NCBI GenBank assembly: GCA_002173095.1
Contig: NHBK01000009.1
Coordinates: 434,001-498,000, forward strand
DNA from: Hyphomonadaceae bacterium TMED5
Lineage (GTDB): Bacteria > Pseudomonadota > Alphaproteobacteria > Caulobacterales > Hyphomonadaceae
Direction: 5' to 3'
Length of the DNA: 64,000 bases
Shown here: piece after piece, positions 25,900 to 34,910 of the stretch
Numbering within the stretch: position 1 is the first letter of the stretch
Layout of the letters: each line of letters starts with the position of its first letter
Notes under the pieces: generated by a model
Told to the model about the DNA's origin: nothing
The model's database searches: none
What the model saw: only the letters and a program-made list of their open reading frames with translations
Translations under genes and position numbers: made by a program

Positions 25900-28389
25900 A
25901 TGCTGACCAGGTTCAGGCAAATCATTGTTCTTGGCTGCCTGTTCACAACATTGGGCGGTGCTTCTGCCTATGCGCAGAATTCTGGTCCAATCCTTCCTTC
26001 CGAAACAGCACAATCAGAGAACTGGTCGGTTTTTGATCAGGATATTGCGGCGGCTAAAGACGCTATGCTTGGCGATCCGATGGAAGCCCTTCGCATGGCA
26101 CAGGAAGCTGAAGCGCACATTCCTCCGAATGCTGCTCTCGATGAGCGGTCCACGGCTCTGGCTACGACGCTATGGCTACAGGCTGAAGCCTTGGGGCGCA
26201 GCAATCAGGCCGATGAAGCCAGGCCTCTCGTCGAACAGGCGCTTGGTCTGATTGATGGAATTGAGCAAACGACGACACTTCGCGGTGATCTGTTGCTGGT
26301 GCAGGGGCGGATCGCTCATGCCGTAGGTGACACACAGCTGGCGTTTGAAAGCTTTCTCGGCGCCCATGAAGAGTTCCGCTTGCAGGGCGCACGGCGCGGT
26401 CAGGCCATTGCCCTCCAGAAAATTGGCGACATTTACAGCGATGCACGCGATTTCGAGCGCGCAATCTCCAACTATGATGAATCTATCCGGGTGTATGATC
26501 AGGAACCCGGCGTGAATATGGTGACCCAGAATAACCGCGCGAATGCGTTGCGCGGCCTGGAGCAGTATGACGAGGCAGAAGAGCATTATCGCGCGGCGCT
26601 GGATATCGCGCGGACCCTGAACTCGCCTTATCTCATTGCGCGTATTCTTACCAATATTGCGCATACTCAGGTGTTAAACGGCGATTTTGAAGATGCCGAG
26701 GCGACCGCTGATGAGGGGCTCGCCCTTTTCCCTGAAGGTCAAAGTTCTGGCTGGGAGCCCTTCTTATGGGGCGTGAAAGCGGAAGTCGCATTTGAGCGCG
26801 GCGATCTGATGAATGCGCGATTGTTTATTACGCGCACGTTTGAAGGGCAGGACCTTTCTGAAACACTTATGCCGTATCGCGAAATGCACGATACGGCGTA
26901 CAGGATCTATCAGTCGATTGGCCGGTCTGATCTGGCGCTGCCGCATTTGGAGGCGTTTAAGCGCCTTGGCGACGAGGCGCTGGGGCTGGCCGCGTCTGCC
27001 AATTCGGCCCTCATGGCTGCGCAGTTTGATTTTACCAATCAGGAGCTTGCCATTGAGCAGCTGGAGCGTGAGCAGCTCCAACAACAAATCCAGATTGCTG
27101 AGTCAGATGCGCGCCAGCGTTTGATCATCTTTGGTTTCACTGCAGCTGGTGCCTTGCTGATCTTTGCCTTCCTGATTGCGGGCTATGTTTCCATGCGCCG
27201 CAGCCGGGATGCGATTGGTCGGGTCAATGACCGTTTGAATGATACCAACCAGCAGCTTGAAAAAGCCAACCGTGCGAAGTCTGAATTCCTCGCCACGACG
27301 AGCCATGAAATCCGCACGCCACTCAACGGTATTCTGGGTATGTCGCAGGTCCTGTTGCAGGATAAGGCGCTGTCGCCAGAACTGCGCGACCGGATCAATG
27401 TCGTTCAATCTGCCGGTAAGTCCATGAAAGCGATCGTGGATGACCTGCTGGATGTGGCGAAAATTGAAACGGGCAAGGTCACCATCACTAAGGCGCGCTT
27501 CGATGTGCATGAGTTGTTCCGTGAAGTGGCAACGCTCTGGCAAGCCGAAGCCGAAACAAAACAGCTGACGCTGAGTATCGACCTTGATGATTGTCCGCAA
27601 TTCATCGTCACGGACGAACAGCGTCTGCGCCAGATCCTGTTCAACCTCCTGTCCAATGCGGTCAAATTTACAGAGACCGGAACAGTGTCGGTACGTGCCT
27701 GGGCGCATGAGGCCGAGGGCACGGACGATGTGTTCGCGTTGGAAGTGCGCGATACCGGTATCGGCATTGCTGAGGAAGAACAGGAGAATATCTTCAAGCC
27801 ATTCCATCAGGTTGATGGCGCCATGACGCGCAAATATGCAGGCACAGGGCTTGGTCTGTCGATTTGTGAGAATTTTGTAACTGCCCTTGGCGGGCAAATC
27901 AGCGTTGAAAGTTCACCGGGGCAAGGTTCCGTTTTTGCCGTGTCATTCCCGGTTGAGGGGATTGAGCGGCCTCAAGAGCTGGCTACTGAGCCTGAGGCAT
28001 CTGAAGCGCTAGCCTGGCACGAACTCACATCTGTTCATGATGCGAACGTTCTGATCTTTCAGGATGACTTCATGCAGAAAATGATTTTTGAAGCATACTT
28101 CAGTGATGAAGTGGCCAAAGCCTGCGTGACTGACAATGAAGACGATTTCCAGAAGGAAATTCAGTCGGGGATATACCATTTTGCCATTCGACCAGATGGT
28201 GAAGCCGGCCCTGCAGAGGCGGAAAATACGCGCCAGATTATTTGGAAAATTGAAGCAGCCAGAGGTGAAAATGACCCCGAGGAGTACGAACCGGAAAACA
28301 TCTTTTCTTTTGTGAAAGAGCTGGTTGATCAGTCGAAAACTTCAGCAGATTCAAATTCTCCACAGAATTCCTTGAATTCGGTAGCTTAG
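25900..28389 (+). CDS. sensor histidine kinase with periplasmic TPR region and pseudo-receiver tail
   Basis: 829 residues. Signal-like segment (1-25), then about 370 residues of TPR-type helical repeats (for example RRGQAIALQKIGDIYSDARD and EQYDEAEEHYRAALDIART), a membrane segment near 406-430, HisKA with SHEIRTPLNGILG (His469), and HATPase with NLLSNAVKFTE, DTGIGI and GTGLGLSI. Residues about 700-800 look like a receiver that has lost its phosphoacceptor (FQDDF acidic pair kept, FAIRPDG where strand 3 Asp should be). The TPR part probably senses a periplasmic protein. A single-domain response regulator follows after an intrinsic terminator. Confidence 0.88.
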   Translation: MLTRFRQIIVLGCLFTTLGGASAYAQNSGPILPSETAQSENWSVFDQDIAAAKDAMLGDPMEALRMAQEAEAHIPPNAALDERSTALATTLWLQAEALGRSNQADEARPLVEQALGLIDGIEQTTTLRGDLLLVQGRIAHAVGDTQLAFESFLGAHEEFRLQGARRGQAIALQKIGDIYSDARDFERAISNYDESIRVYDQEPGVNMVTQNNRANALRGLEQYDEAEEHYRAALDIARTLNSPYLIARILTNIAHTQVLNGDFEDAEATADEGLALFPEGQSSGWEPFLWGVKAEVAFERGDLMNARLFITRTFEGQDLSETLMPYREMHDTAYRIYQSIGRSDLALPHLEAFKRLGDEALGLAASANSALMAAQFDFTNQELAIEQLEREQLQQQIQIAESDARQRLIIFGFTAAGALLIFAFLIAGYVSMRRSRDAIGRVNDRLNDTNQQLEKANRAKSEFLATTSHEIRTPLNGILGMSQVLLQDKALSPELRDRINVVQSAGKSMKAIVDDLLDVAKIETGKVTITKARFDVHELFREVATLWQAEAETKQLTLSIDLDDCPQFIVTDEQRLRQILFNLLSNAVKFTETGTVSVRAWAHEAEGTDDVFALEVRDTGIGIAEEEQENIFKPFHQVDGAMTRKYAGTGLGLSICENFVTALGGQISVESSPGQGSVFAVSFPVEGIERPQELATEPEASEALAWHELTSVHDANVLIFQDDFMQKMIFEAYFSDEVAKACVTDNEDDFQKEIQSGIYHFAIRPDGEAGPAEAENTRQIIWKIEAARGENDPEEYEPENIFSFVKELVDQSKTSADSNSPQNSLNSVA

Positions 28390-28433
28390 CCCCGATAGCA
28401 TTAGTTTATTGGAAATAATGTGATACAACAAAA

Positions 28434-28458
28434 AAATCTGCCCGCAGATTTGGTTTTT
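28434..28458 (+). terminator. terminator between the TPR kinase and its response regulator
   Basis: AAATCTG and CAGATTT pair around CCCG, followed by GG and seven T. It ends 10 bases before the ATG of the response regulator, so either the regulator is transcribed by partial read-through or it has its own control. Confidence 0.75.
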
Positions 28459-28468
28459 TTACGTGCCC

Positions 28469-28846
28469 ATGAAAATTCTTTTCGTTGAAGACGATCCGAT
28501 GAATCGCAGAGTGGTGAAAGAAATGCTCACCGCCGCGAAAATCGAGATGCATGAGGCCGAGAACGGTCCCGTGGGTCTTCAGATGATTGAAGATGGCGAT
28601 TACGACCTGATCCTCATGGACCTTCGTATGCCGGGCATGGATGGTATGGAGGCCATACGCCACATTCGCGAACGCAGTGATGAGAAGGGTAAAATCCCGA
28701 TTATTGTGGTAACGGCTGATACGGCGCTGAACCTTCGTGGCCAATGTCTGGAACAAGGCGCGGATGAGTTCCTCATCAAGCCCGTCGAAGTGCGCGCGCT
28801 GTTTGAAACCATCGCTTACACGATTGCGAAGCATAAAAAGAAATAA
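28469..28846 (+). CDS. single-domain response regulator
   Basis: About 125 residues, a receiver domain only: acidic pair EDD (residues 7-9), phosphoacceptor Asp in LILMDLRMPGMDG (about 54), Thr in VVTADTA and Lys in FLIKPV. Resembles DivK/CpdR-like or phosphorelay receivers. GTG 28463 and ATG 28469 are both possible starts and neither has a clear ribosome site. It probably takes phosphate from the kinase 80 bp upstream, whose own C-terminal receiver is defective. Confidence 0.9.
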   Translation: MKILFVEDDPMNRRVVKEMLTAAKIEMHEAENGPVGLQMIEDGDYDLILMDLRMPGMDGMEAIRHIRERSDEKGKIPIIVVTADTALNLRGQCLEQGADEFLIKPVEVRALFETIAYTIAKHKKK

Positions 28847-28901
28847 CCGCCCCGCGGAGGATATCTCCCTTTTTCAGCCAGCACCGTCGGAGTAAATCAT
28901 C

Positions 28902-29435
28902 GTGATCAGACATTTTTTTCTAGCGGTCGCTTTTCTGGGGCTTGGTGTCGGCGCGACCGCAAATGCAGAAGTTGTCCGGTCGGCCGATGACGGGTTCCAG
29001 CTCCGGTTAGAGCGAACAAGTTCTGCCAGCGCCGATGAGACGTATGCTCGACTACTGGACATTGCCAGCTGGTGGCAGGGCTCCCACACTTATTCAGGTG
29101 ATGCCGCCAATCTCAGCCTTGAAGGCGACGAGGTGGGCTCTGTCTGGCTTGAAGAGTGGGACAATGGCAATGTTGAGCATGGCCATGTGATTGCCGCGCT
29201 CCAGCAGAATGGAAACTATCTCATTCGGTTTGAGGCGGCGCTTGGCCCACTTCAGAATATTGGCGTGAATGCCGTGCTGACCATTATGGTGGAAGGCAAT
29301 GGCACTCCGGGTGAGAGCAGACTCGTCTTTGAGTATTTTGTCACGGGCGCCAGCTTTCAGTCCCTGAGCGACATCGCGCCCGTCGTTGATGCCGTGCTCA
29401 CCACACAGATTGACCGGCTCGCATCTGCGTCCTGA
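28902..29435 (+). CDS. exported SRPBCC (START-like) family protein
   Basis: 177 residues from GTG 28902. Signal peptide ends near ATANA. The rest fits the SRPBCC/polyketide-cyclase-like fold: early acidic strand with ADETYARLLDIASWWQGSHTY, central strands, and a long C-terminal helix (SDIAPVVDAVLTTQIDRL). Such proteins bind hydrophobic ligands; ligand and role are unknown. A bidirectional terminator follows. Confidence 0.75.
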   Translation: MIRHFFLAVAFLGLGVGATANAEVVRSADDGFQLRLERTSSASADETYARLLDIASWWQGSHTYSGDAANLSLEGDEVGSVWLEEWDNGNVEHGHVIAALQQNGNYLIRFEAALGPLQNIGVNAVLTIMVEGNGTPGESRLVFEYFVTGASFQSLSDIAPVVDAVLTTQIDRLASAS

Positions 29436-29442
29436 CGTGAAA

Positions 29443-29472
29443 ACGCCCACCCGTTTATAGACGGGTGAGCGT
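29443..29472. terminator. bidirectional terminator between convergent genes
   Basis: ACGCcCACCCGT and ACGGGTGaGCGT pair around TTATAG (7-bp core, four more pairs past one mismatch); T-rich flank on the plus side and TTTTC on the minus side. Confidence 0.7.
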
Positions 29473-29482
29473 GTTTGGATGA

Positions 29483-29698
29483 CTACTCAGCAGCTTCCAC
29501 AACGCCCTCTTCAGGCATGAAGATGGCTTCGATGGACTGCTCGAAAAGGCGCGCAATTGCAAAGGCGAGAGGCAGGGACGGGTCGTACTTACCGGTCTCG
29601 ATCGCATTGATGGACTGACGGGACACACCAAGCTTTTCAGCAAGGTCAGCCTGGCTCCATTTCATTTCCGCGCGCAGGACGCGAAGGCGGTTTTCCAT
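29483..29698 (-). CDS. small XRE/Cro-type helix-turn-helix regulator
   Basis: 71 residues from ATG 29698. The helix-turn-helix covers most of the protein (MKWSQADLAEKLGVSRQSIN, then AIETGKYDPSLPLAFAIARLF), like the YozG/YgzD-type mini regulators. The ATG overlaps the stop codon of the membrane protein gene upstream (TAATG), which decides this start over one three codons earlier. A membrane protein plus XRE pair of this kind is common in bacteria, the regulator usually controlling its own operon. Confidence 0.9.
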   Translation of the reverse strand: MENRLRVLRAEMKWSQADLAEKLGVSRQSINAIETGKYDPSLPLAFAIARLFEQSIEAIFMPEEGVVEAAE

Positions 29699-30105
29699 TA
29701 TACACACGCCCCCTTACCACGAACGGCTTTGGTGATTCCGTAAGCAAAGAAGAAGCATGGCAGCAGCAGGAAGACCGGGAAGGTCGGAATGGCCTCATAA
29801 AGCTGAAGGAAGCCAATCAGGCCCGCTGCGCCTACGGTGACCAGCCCGGCAATCGCGAGCGATTCAAGCTGCATCAGGCGAGAAAATTCGTCTGTTTCCT
29901 GAACATAGCGCCATAGGAAAAAGAGGAAGCCGAAGATCGGCAGCGTTGTGCCCACAGCCATGACCAGTGGCAGCCAGTCAGGTGTAGTTTCGAGTGTACG
30001 CTGCAGATAAGCCCCGCCAAGGCAGGCTGCGGTGTAGATCCCCATCATGGGCCAGAACCAGTTCTGATAACGCCGCTTAGCCTGCTTGAACGTAAATTGT
30101 TTCAT
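29698..30105 (-). CDS. four-helix membrane protein paired with the XRE regulator
   Basis: 135 residues with four hydrophobic segments (about 17-33, 46-66, 84-103, 108-126) and a conserved-looking acidic loop (QETDEFSRLMQLESLAIAG) seen in many XRE-associated membrane proteins. AAGGAG lies correctly before ATG 30105. Function unknown; likely first gene of a two-gene operon with overlapping stop and start. Confidence 0.85.
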   Translation of the reverse strand: MKQFTFKQAKRRYQNWFWPMMGIYTAACLGGAYLQRTLETTPDWLPLVMAVGTTLPIFGFLFFLWRYVQETDEFSRLMQLESLAIAGLVTVGAAGLIGFLQLYEAIPTFPVFLLLPCFFFAYGITKAVRGKGACV

Positions 30106-30132
30106 TTGGTAATCTCCTTGCTAAGTGAAGCC

Positions 30133-30180
30133 GACATTATGTCAAGCAAACTTGTCTGTCAAGCGTAATTGTCATTATGT
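30133..30180 (-). promoter_or_regulatory. repeat-rich promoter region of the membrane/XRE operon
   Basis: Contains the 11-bp palindrome GACATTATGTC (30133-30143), a second copy of part of it (TCATTATGT, 30172-30180) and alternating CAAG/CTTG elements between. On the minus strand two TTGACA hexamers read towards the operon. Suggests binding sites for the small XRE protein at its own promoter. Confidence 0.45.
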
Positions 30181-30291
30181 AAAATTCACGCGACCTGGAA
30201 TTTAATCTGAGTTAAAACGTCACTGTTCTGGAACCGTTCATATTCGAAGGCGTTTTGTTCCCAGAATTTCAGATCACCAAAGGGGTCTCTT

Positions 30292-30945
30292 ATGAAAAAA
30301 ATTATCCTGGCCACTGCGGCAACCGCTCTGGTTCTTGCCGGCTGTGCAACCGAAGGTCCTAGCCGCCGCGTTCTGACTGGCGCAGGCATTGGCGCTGTCG
30401 CAGGCGGCGCGCTTGGTACGCTGGCAGGTGGCGATGATGGCCGTAACGCAGCTATTGGCGCTGTCGTTGGCGCGATCGCTGGTGGCGCAGTTGGCGATTA
30501 TATGGACCGTCAGGAAGCCCAGCTTCGTCAGCAAACAGCCGGTACAGGCATTGAGATTGAGCGCCAAGGCGACCAGATTTACATGTACACGCCGTCTGAC
30601 GTGACGTTCCAGCTGAACAGTGCAGCGATCCAGCCGCAATTCTACGGTACGCTGAATGATGTTGCTGCAACGCTGATCGACTTCCCGTCTACAGCCGTTG
30701 ATATTGTTGGCCACGCAAGTGCGGACGGTCCGGCAGATTACAATATGGATCTGTCTCAGCGTCGCGCGGTTTCCGTTTCCAACTATCTGACCAATCAGGG
30801 CCTGCGTCCTGTACGTCTGTCGGCTGTTGGTATGGGTGAAACTCAGCCGCTTCCAGGCATTAGCCCGGAAGACCCGCAGAACCGCCGTGTTGAGATTGTT
30901 CTCACCCCAATCGTAGAGGGGGGGCAGCAGGGCTATTACAACTAA
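30292..30945 (+). CDS. OmpA-family lipoprotein with glycine zipper
   Basis: 217 residues, YiaD-like. Lipobox LAGC (Cys18); Gly-rich zipper near 31-70 (GAGIGAVAGGALGTLAGG, GAVVGAIAGGAVGDYM); OmpA peptidoglycan-binding domain at 100-210 with HASADGPADYNMDLSQRRA and the Asp and Arg that hold diaminopimelate. Probably tethers the outer membrane to the cell wall. Monocistronic, with a strong terminator 23 bp after the stop. Confidence 0.93.
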   Translation: MKKIILATAATALVLAGCATEGPSRRVLTGAGIGAVAGGALGTLAGGDDGRNAAIGAVVGAIAGGAVGDYMDRQEAQLRQQTAGTGIEIERQGDQIYMYTPSDVTFQLNSAAIQPQFYGTLNDVAATLIDFPSTAVDIVGHASADGPADYNMDLSQRRAVSVSNYLTNQGLRPVRLSAVGMGETQPLPGISPEDPQNRRVEIVLTPIVEGGQQGYYN

Positions 30946-30967
30946 GCGCCACGCGCATAGATAAAAG

Positions 30968-31002
30968 AAAAGCCGGTGATCTGATGATCGCCGGCTTTTT
31001 TG
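30968..31002. terminator. terminator between OmpA lipoprotein and MFS genes
   Basis: AAAAGCCGG and CCGGCTTTT arms, with GAT/ATC continuing the stem, then six T; usable on both strands for the convergent genes. Confidence 0.9.
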
Positions 31003-31024
31003 TTTGGCATATGATTGGGTACTG

Positions 31025-32557
31025 TTAGCTCTGGCCAACCATGTCGCGTTTCAGGCCCATGGCAGACAGGGCAAAGAAGATGCCTGCGAAGGCATACATC
31101 ACTGTCAGCGTAAGCATGGATGCTGAGGTACTGGACTGGTTAGCTTCGAGACAGAACGCATATTGTTCCAGAGACAGCGGCGTTGAAATGCCCGCCAGAA
31201 CCTCAGACATTTGCATGTCGGTGAGGGCGGTTTCAGACGCACGCTGAGCAAAGGTGATCGCCTGTTGGCCCGCATCGCACATAGAGCGGTTGATGACATC
31301 CATATAGCCTGCCTCAGAGAGGCTGCCTTTAAACCAGAAGTCAGACACGATGCCCGCAAATGGAGGGCCAAGGCCGTAGCCGAGCAGGTTGATGACAAAC
31401 AGCATAATCGCTGTGGATGTCGCGCGTACGCGCATGGAAACAACGCCGGCAGCAATCGTGTATTGCGCTGCCAGATAGCCGTATTTGACCGCATTACCGA
31501 TGGCGAGGCCGATCACACACGCGATCATGTTCGTCGTGGTGAAGGCCATGCCGAAGAATGGCACGCAGAGCACCAGCCCGCCCGCTGACAGCCATGCGAT
31601 TGCGCTCGCTGACTTCATCTTGGAGGCGATATAGCCCAGCATGAATGTACCGATCGCGCCGCCCAGATAAGCTGGAACGTTGAACCAGACAGAGGCCTGA
31701 CCGGCGGTCAGGTCGAAAGTGCGCTGAATGTAAAGCGACTGGAAGGCGGAAATGGCATAACCACAAAAGGCTGCGCCCGTCGCGCCTGCACACATCCACC
31801 AATAAGACCGTTTAGAGAACAGCTCTTTCAGGCCTTCTGAGAAGGAGGCGCGCTCGCCCTTTACGGTGCCTGCTGGCTCAGAATAGCCGCGCGGTGGCTC
31901 TTTGACGGTGAAGTATAAAATCAGCGCGACGACGACACCCGGAATGCCCAGAACGAAGAAGGCAACGCGCCAGTTGAACATGTCGGTGATCGGACCCGCG
32001 ATGAGGTTTGCGACCAGCGTGCCGAGCGTTACGCCCATTGCGTAATAGCCCATGGCCGAGGAGCGTTTCTTCGGCGGATAATAGTCCGAGATTAGCGAGT
32101 TAGCAGGCGGCGTGCAGCCCGCTTCGCCAATGCCAACGCCAACCCGGCAGGCCAGTAGCACCCAGAAGCCGCCAATGACGACGCCAAAAATGGTGACTTC
32201 CATCGCGAGGCCACACAGCGCGGTCATAACAGACCAGAGCGCCACGCAGATAGAAATGATAATGACGCGGTTACGGCGCTCTGCGATACGGGCAATTGGA
32301 ATGCCGACAATTGTATAGAGCAGAGCAAAGCCAAGGCCTGTCAGCCAGCCAAAGGCGGTGTCCGAAATGCCCAGTTCGGCTTTAAGTGGCCGCGCCACAA
32401 CAGACAGAAGTGCCCGGTCAACAAAGTTCAGAATGTAGATGATGAGAAGCGCGTTCAGAACATAGGTACGATAGCCGAAAGAACCGAAGCCCTCATTCTC
32501 CCCCGATCGCACATTGTCCTGCTCACCCGCGCTGGATGCAGCGGTCGTATCAGTCAT
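31025..32557 (-). CDS. MFS transporter (spinster-like)
   Basis: 510 residues, about 12 membrane segments. The A-motif-like loop after segment 2 reads GIPIARIAERRNRVIII, and GIGEAGCTPPANSLISDYYPPKKRSS after segment 4 is characteristic of the spinster-like group common in Caulobacterales and sphingomonads. The periplasmic loop between segments 11 and 12 carries three Cys. Substrate unknown. GGGAGAA precedes ATG 32557. Stands alone. Confidence 0.9.
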   Translation of the reverse strand: MTDTTAASSAGEQDNVRSGENEGFGSFGYRTYVLNALLIIYILNFVDRALLSVVARPLKAELGISDTAFGWLTGLGFALLYTIVGIPIARIAERRNRVIIISICVALWSVMTALCGLAMEVTIFGVVIGGFWVLLACRVGVGIGEAGCTPPANSLISDYYPPKKRSSAMGYYAMGVTLGTLVANLIAGPITDMFNWRVAFFVLGIPGVVVALILYFTVKEPPRGYSEPAGTVKGERASFSEGLKELFSKRSYWWMCAGATGAAFCGYAISAFQSLYIQRTFDLTAGQASVWFNVPAYLGGAIGTFMLGYIASKMKSASAIAWLSAGGLVLCVPFFGMAFTTTNMIACVIGLAIGNAVKYGYLAAQYTIAAGVVSMRVRATSTAIMLFVINLLGYGLGPPFAGIVSDFWFKGSLSEAGYMDVINRSMCDAGQQAITFAQRASETALTDMQMSEVLAGISTPLSLEQYAFCLEANQSSTSASMLTLTVMYAFAGIFFALSAMGLKRDMVGQS

Positions 32558-32909
32558 GTTTTTTTTCTCCCTATGGCGGCAGCTAAGAGCATTTCGTTAC
32601 GGAAGGCCAGACGTTTTGCCTTCCGATTCAGACCGCTTTGCCAAATTGTTATCGAATATAGCCAACTTACTTGCGTATAGTTTGCTTTAGTCAAGCGAAA
32701 GCGGTACAGACGGGAAATAAATCCGAAAAACACACTCTCCTTGTGGACGAAGGAGGGGCACTATTCTACCGCCTGGTTTGTTCGGGGCGGGACAGTTTTT
32801 CGGGCACAACGGCAGAGCGGTAATCCTTCGGGTGCCCTTCTCATGCGCGTGAACGATGGCTGCGAAGGTTCGGATTATATGTACCAGCTTTCGTTCAGAG
32901 ATTTTTTCA
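32558..32909. other. intergenic region between divergent MFS and S9 peptidase genes
   Basis: 352 bp without a supported gene. It contains one perfect inverted repeat, CGGAAGGC and GCCTTCCG with a 10-base spacer (32600-32625), 43 bp before the MFS start and not followed by a T run, so it is more like an operator than a terminator. Nothing else stands out. Confidence 0.5.
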
Positions 32910-34844
32910 ATGTTCCGATTTTCCATTCTGGCCGCAGGTTTTATCGCGGCGAGCCTGATCCCTGCACATGCCCGGCCAACAATTGAAGAATATGCTGCGC
33001 GTCCTGAATATTCCGGCGCGGACCTCTCCCCGGACGGTACGATGCTATCGGTCGCGCACCGAATAGATGGCGAAGAGTTTCTCTGCATTCTTGATATCGC
33101 AGAGGTCACTGAACGCTGCATTGCGAATATGGGCATTTTACGAAATGTTGTGACGCATTTTTTGACGAATGAAGTGGTCGTTGTCTTCGCGCCTGAATGG
33201 ACAGGATATGTCGAAGGTAATTATCAGCGACAGACCACAAATGCCTTCGCGGTTTATCTCGATGATGGGGAAATGATTCCGCTTCCAGACCGTGCACGAG
33301 GCATGGCCAGACAGCGCGGGCAAGGCGACATCATCGCGTTCGACCCGGAAGAAGAAGTGGTCTATATGCCGCTTTACAGCAATTCCGGTGCAGGCGGCCT
33401 CAGCGTGTTTGAGGTGGCACTTCGCGATGGTGAGGGCCGCCGTCTGGTTGATGGCGACCGTTATACCATTGACTGGTTCGTGAATGCGCAGGGTGAACCC
33501 TATGCGCGTGAGAACTATGATGATTTCGAGGATATATACTGGATCGACGTGCCCGATGGTGATGGCTGGAGGACGATCTACCAGTCTGAAGAGCGGTTAA
33601 TTCCTTTCAGTGTGTCGGCCGTTACGGCTGACGGGCAAAGTCTCGTATTTCGTCGCAATGAAAACCCAGACGAGTATAGAGGCATTTTCTACATGTCGCT
33701 CACAGACGGTGCGATTACGGGCCCGCATTTCGTGGAGAATGAGCGACAGGTCGGTGCTGTCTGGACTGACGATTATCAGACCTTCATCGGTGTCAGTTAT
33801 TCCGGAATTCAACCCTCATATGACATGCTGGATGAAGGGCTCGACGCGGCACTGGTGCAGATACTGGACTTCTTTCCGTATGCCAGTGTGGGCCTTTATA
33901 AGTTAAGTGCAGATGGCAATCGCATACTCGTTCAGGTGACCGGTGACATCTATTCCGGCACTTATTTTGTCTACGATGTCAGCCGGGGAAGCTTCGTCTT
34001 CAGTCTGGCGCGCCGCCCTGTGATCGGGCGCGAAGACATGGCGCTCGTGGATTTTATTGAATATGGCGCAGATGATGGTCTTTGGATTTCCGCGCTTCTG
34101 ACCTTTCCGCCCGGATATGATCTGACAAATGCGGAAAACCTGCCAACGGTGGTCATGCCGCATGGCGGTCCAGAGAGCTATGACTCGATTGGCTATGACT
34201 GGATGGCGCAGGCTTTGGCCAATAATGGCTATCTTGTTTTTCAGCCAAACTTTCGTGGGTCATCTGGTTTTGGGGTTTCATTTGCATATGCGGGACGCGG
34301 CGAATGGGGCCGTGCCATGCAGGATGACATCACGAAGGGCGTAGAAATTCTTGCCAGTCAGGGATGGTCTGATCAGGAGCGTGTTTGCATCGCTGGCTGG
34401 AGCTATGGCGGATATGCCGCGCTTGCGGGCGGTGCGTTTACGGCCGAACTCTATAAATGTGTGGTGTCCATCGCAGGCGTGTCAGATCTCTATTATTTTC
34501 TGGAAAATATTCGCAGAGATCGCGGGGATGACAGCGGGAGCTATATCTACTGGTTCGAGCAGTTTGGCGAAAACGGAACGCGCACGGCCGACCTTTTGCC
34601 CATCTCTCCATATTACCACGCAGACGCGTTTCAGGCGCCTGTGCTGCTCATGCATGGCATGGATGACTCGATCGTTCCCATCCGCGAAAGCGAACGGATG
34701 GAAGATGCCCTGGACGATGCACACGCCGATGTTCGCCTGATCAAATTTCCGCGCCGGGGGCATGCAATCCTTGAAGAAGAGGATCAGGAGGAGGTTCTGC
34801 GTGAGATGCTGACTTTCTTTGATCAGCATATCGGGGGCGAATAA
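32910..34844 (+). CDS. exported S9 family peptidase (prolyl oligopeptidase type)
   Basis: About 644 residues from ATG 32910, giving signal peptide MFRFSILAAGFIAASLIPAHA. A beta-propeller-like N-terminal part (25-385) precedes an alpha/beta-hydrolase domain with the nucleophile in GWSYGGYAAL, Asp in HGMDDSIVP and His in RRGHAI. Expected to cut short peptides in the periplasm. An upstream in-frame ATG at 32856 would hide the signal peptide and is less likely. A shared terminator follows. Confidence 0.92.
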   Translation: MFRFSILAAGFIAASLIPAHARPTIEEYAARPEYSGADLSPDGTMLSVAHRIDGEEFLCILDIAEVTERCIANMGILRNVVTHFLTNEVVVVFAPEWTGYVEGNYQRQTTNAFAVYLDDGEMIPLPDRARGMARQRGQGDIIAFDPEEEVVYMPLYSNSGAGGLSVFEVALRDGEGRRLVDGDRYTIDWFVNAQGEPYARENYDDFEDIYWIDVPDGDGWRTIYQSEERLIPFSVSAVTADGQSLVFRRNENPDEYRGIFYMSLTDGAITGPHFVENERQVGAVWTDDYQTFIGVSYSGIQPSYDMLDEGLDAALVQILDFFPYASVGLYKLSADGNRILVQVTGDIYSGTYFVYDVSRGSFVFSLARRPVIGREDMALVDFIEYGADDGLWISALLTFPPGYDLTNAENLPTVVMPHGGPESYDSIGYDWMAQALANNGYLVFQPNFRGSSGFGVSFAYAGRGEWGRAMQDDITKGVEILASQGWSDQERVCIAGWSYGGYAALAGGAFTAELYKCVVSIAGVSDLYYFLENIRRDRGDDSGSYIYWFEQFGENGTRTADLLPISPYYHADAFQAPVLLMHGMDDSIVPIRESERMEDALDDAHADVRLIKFPRRGHAILEEEDQEEVLREMLTFFDQHIGGE

Positions 34845-34863
34845 TTCGGGGCGTTAGACGCAA

Positions 34864-34890
34864 AAAAGCCGGGCGTGGTGCCCGGCTTTT
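34864..34890. terminator. bidirectional terminator between S9 peptidase and fadJ-like genes
   Basis: AAAAGCCGGGC and GCCCGGCTTTT form a perfect 11-bp stem with loop GTGGT; A and T runs on both sides serve both convergent genes. Confidence 0.92.
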
Positions 34891-34910
34891 CTGTTTGGTG
34901 GGGCAGGGGC

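Noticed and set aside
30274-31038. 254-residue frame antisense to the OmpA lipoprotein
   Set aside because: Shadow of a clear OmpA gene with signal peptide, lipobox and terminator; no ribosome site and Cys/Arg-rich composition.
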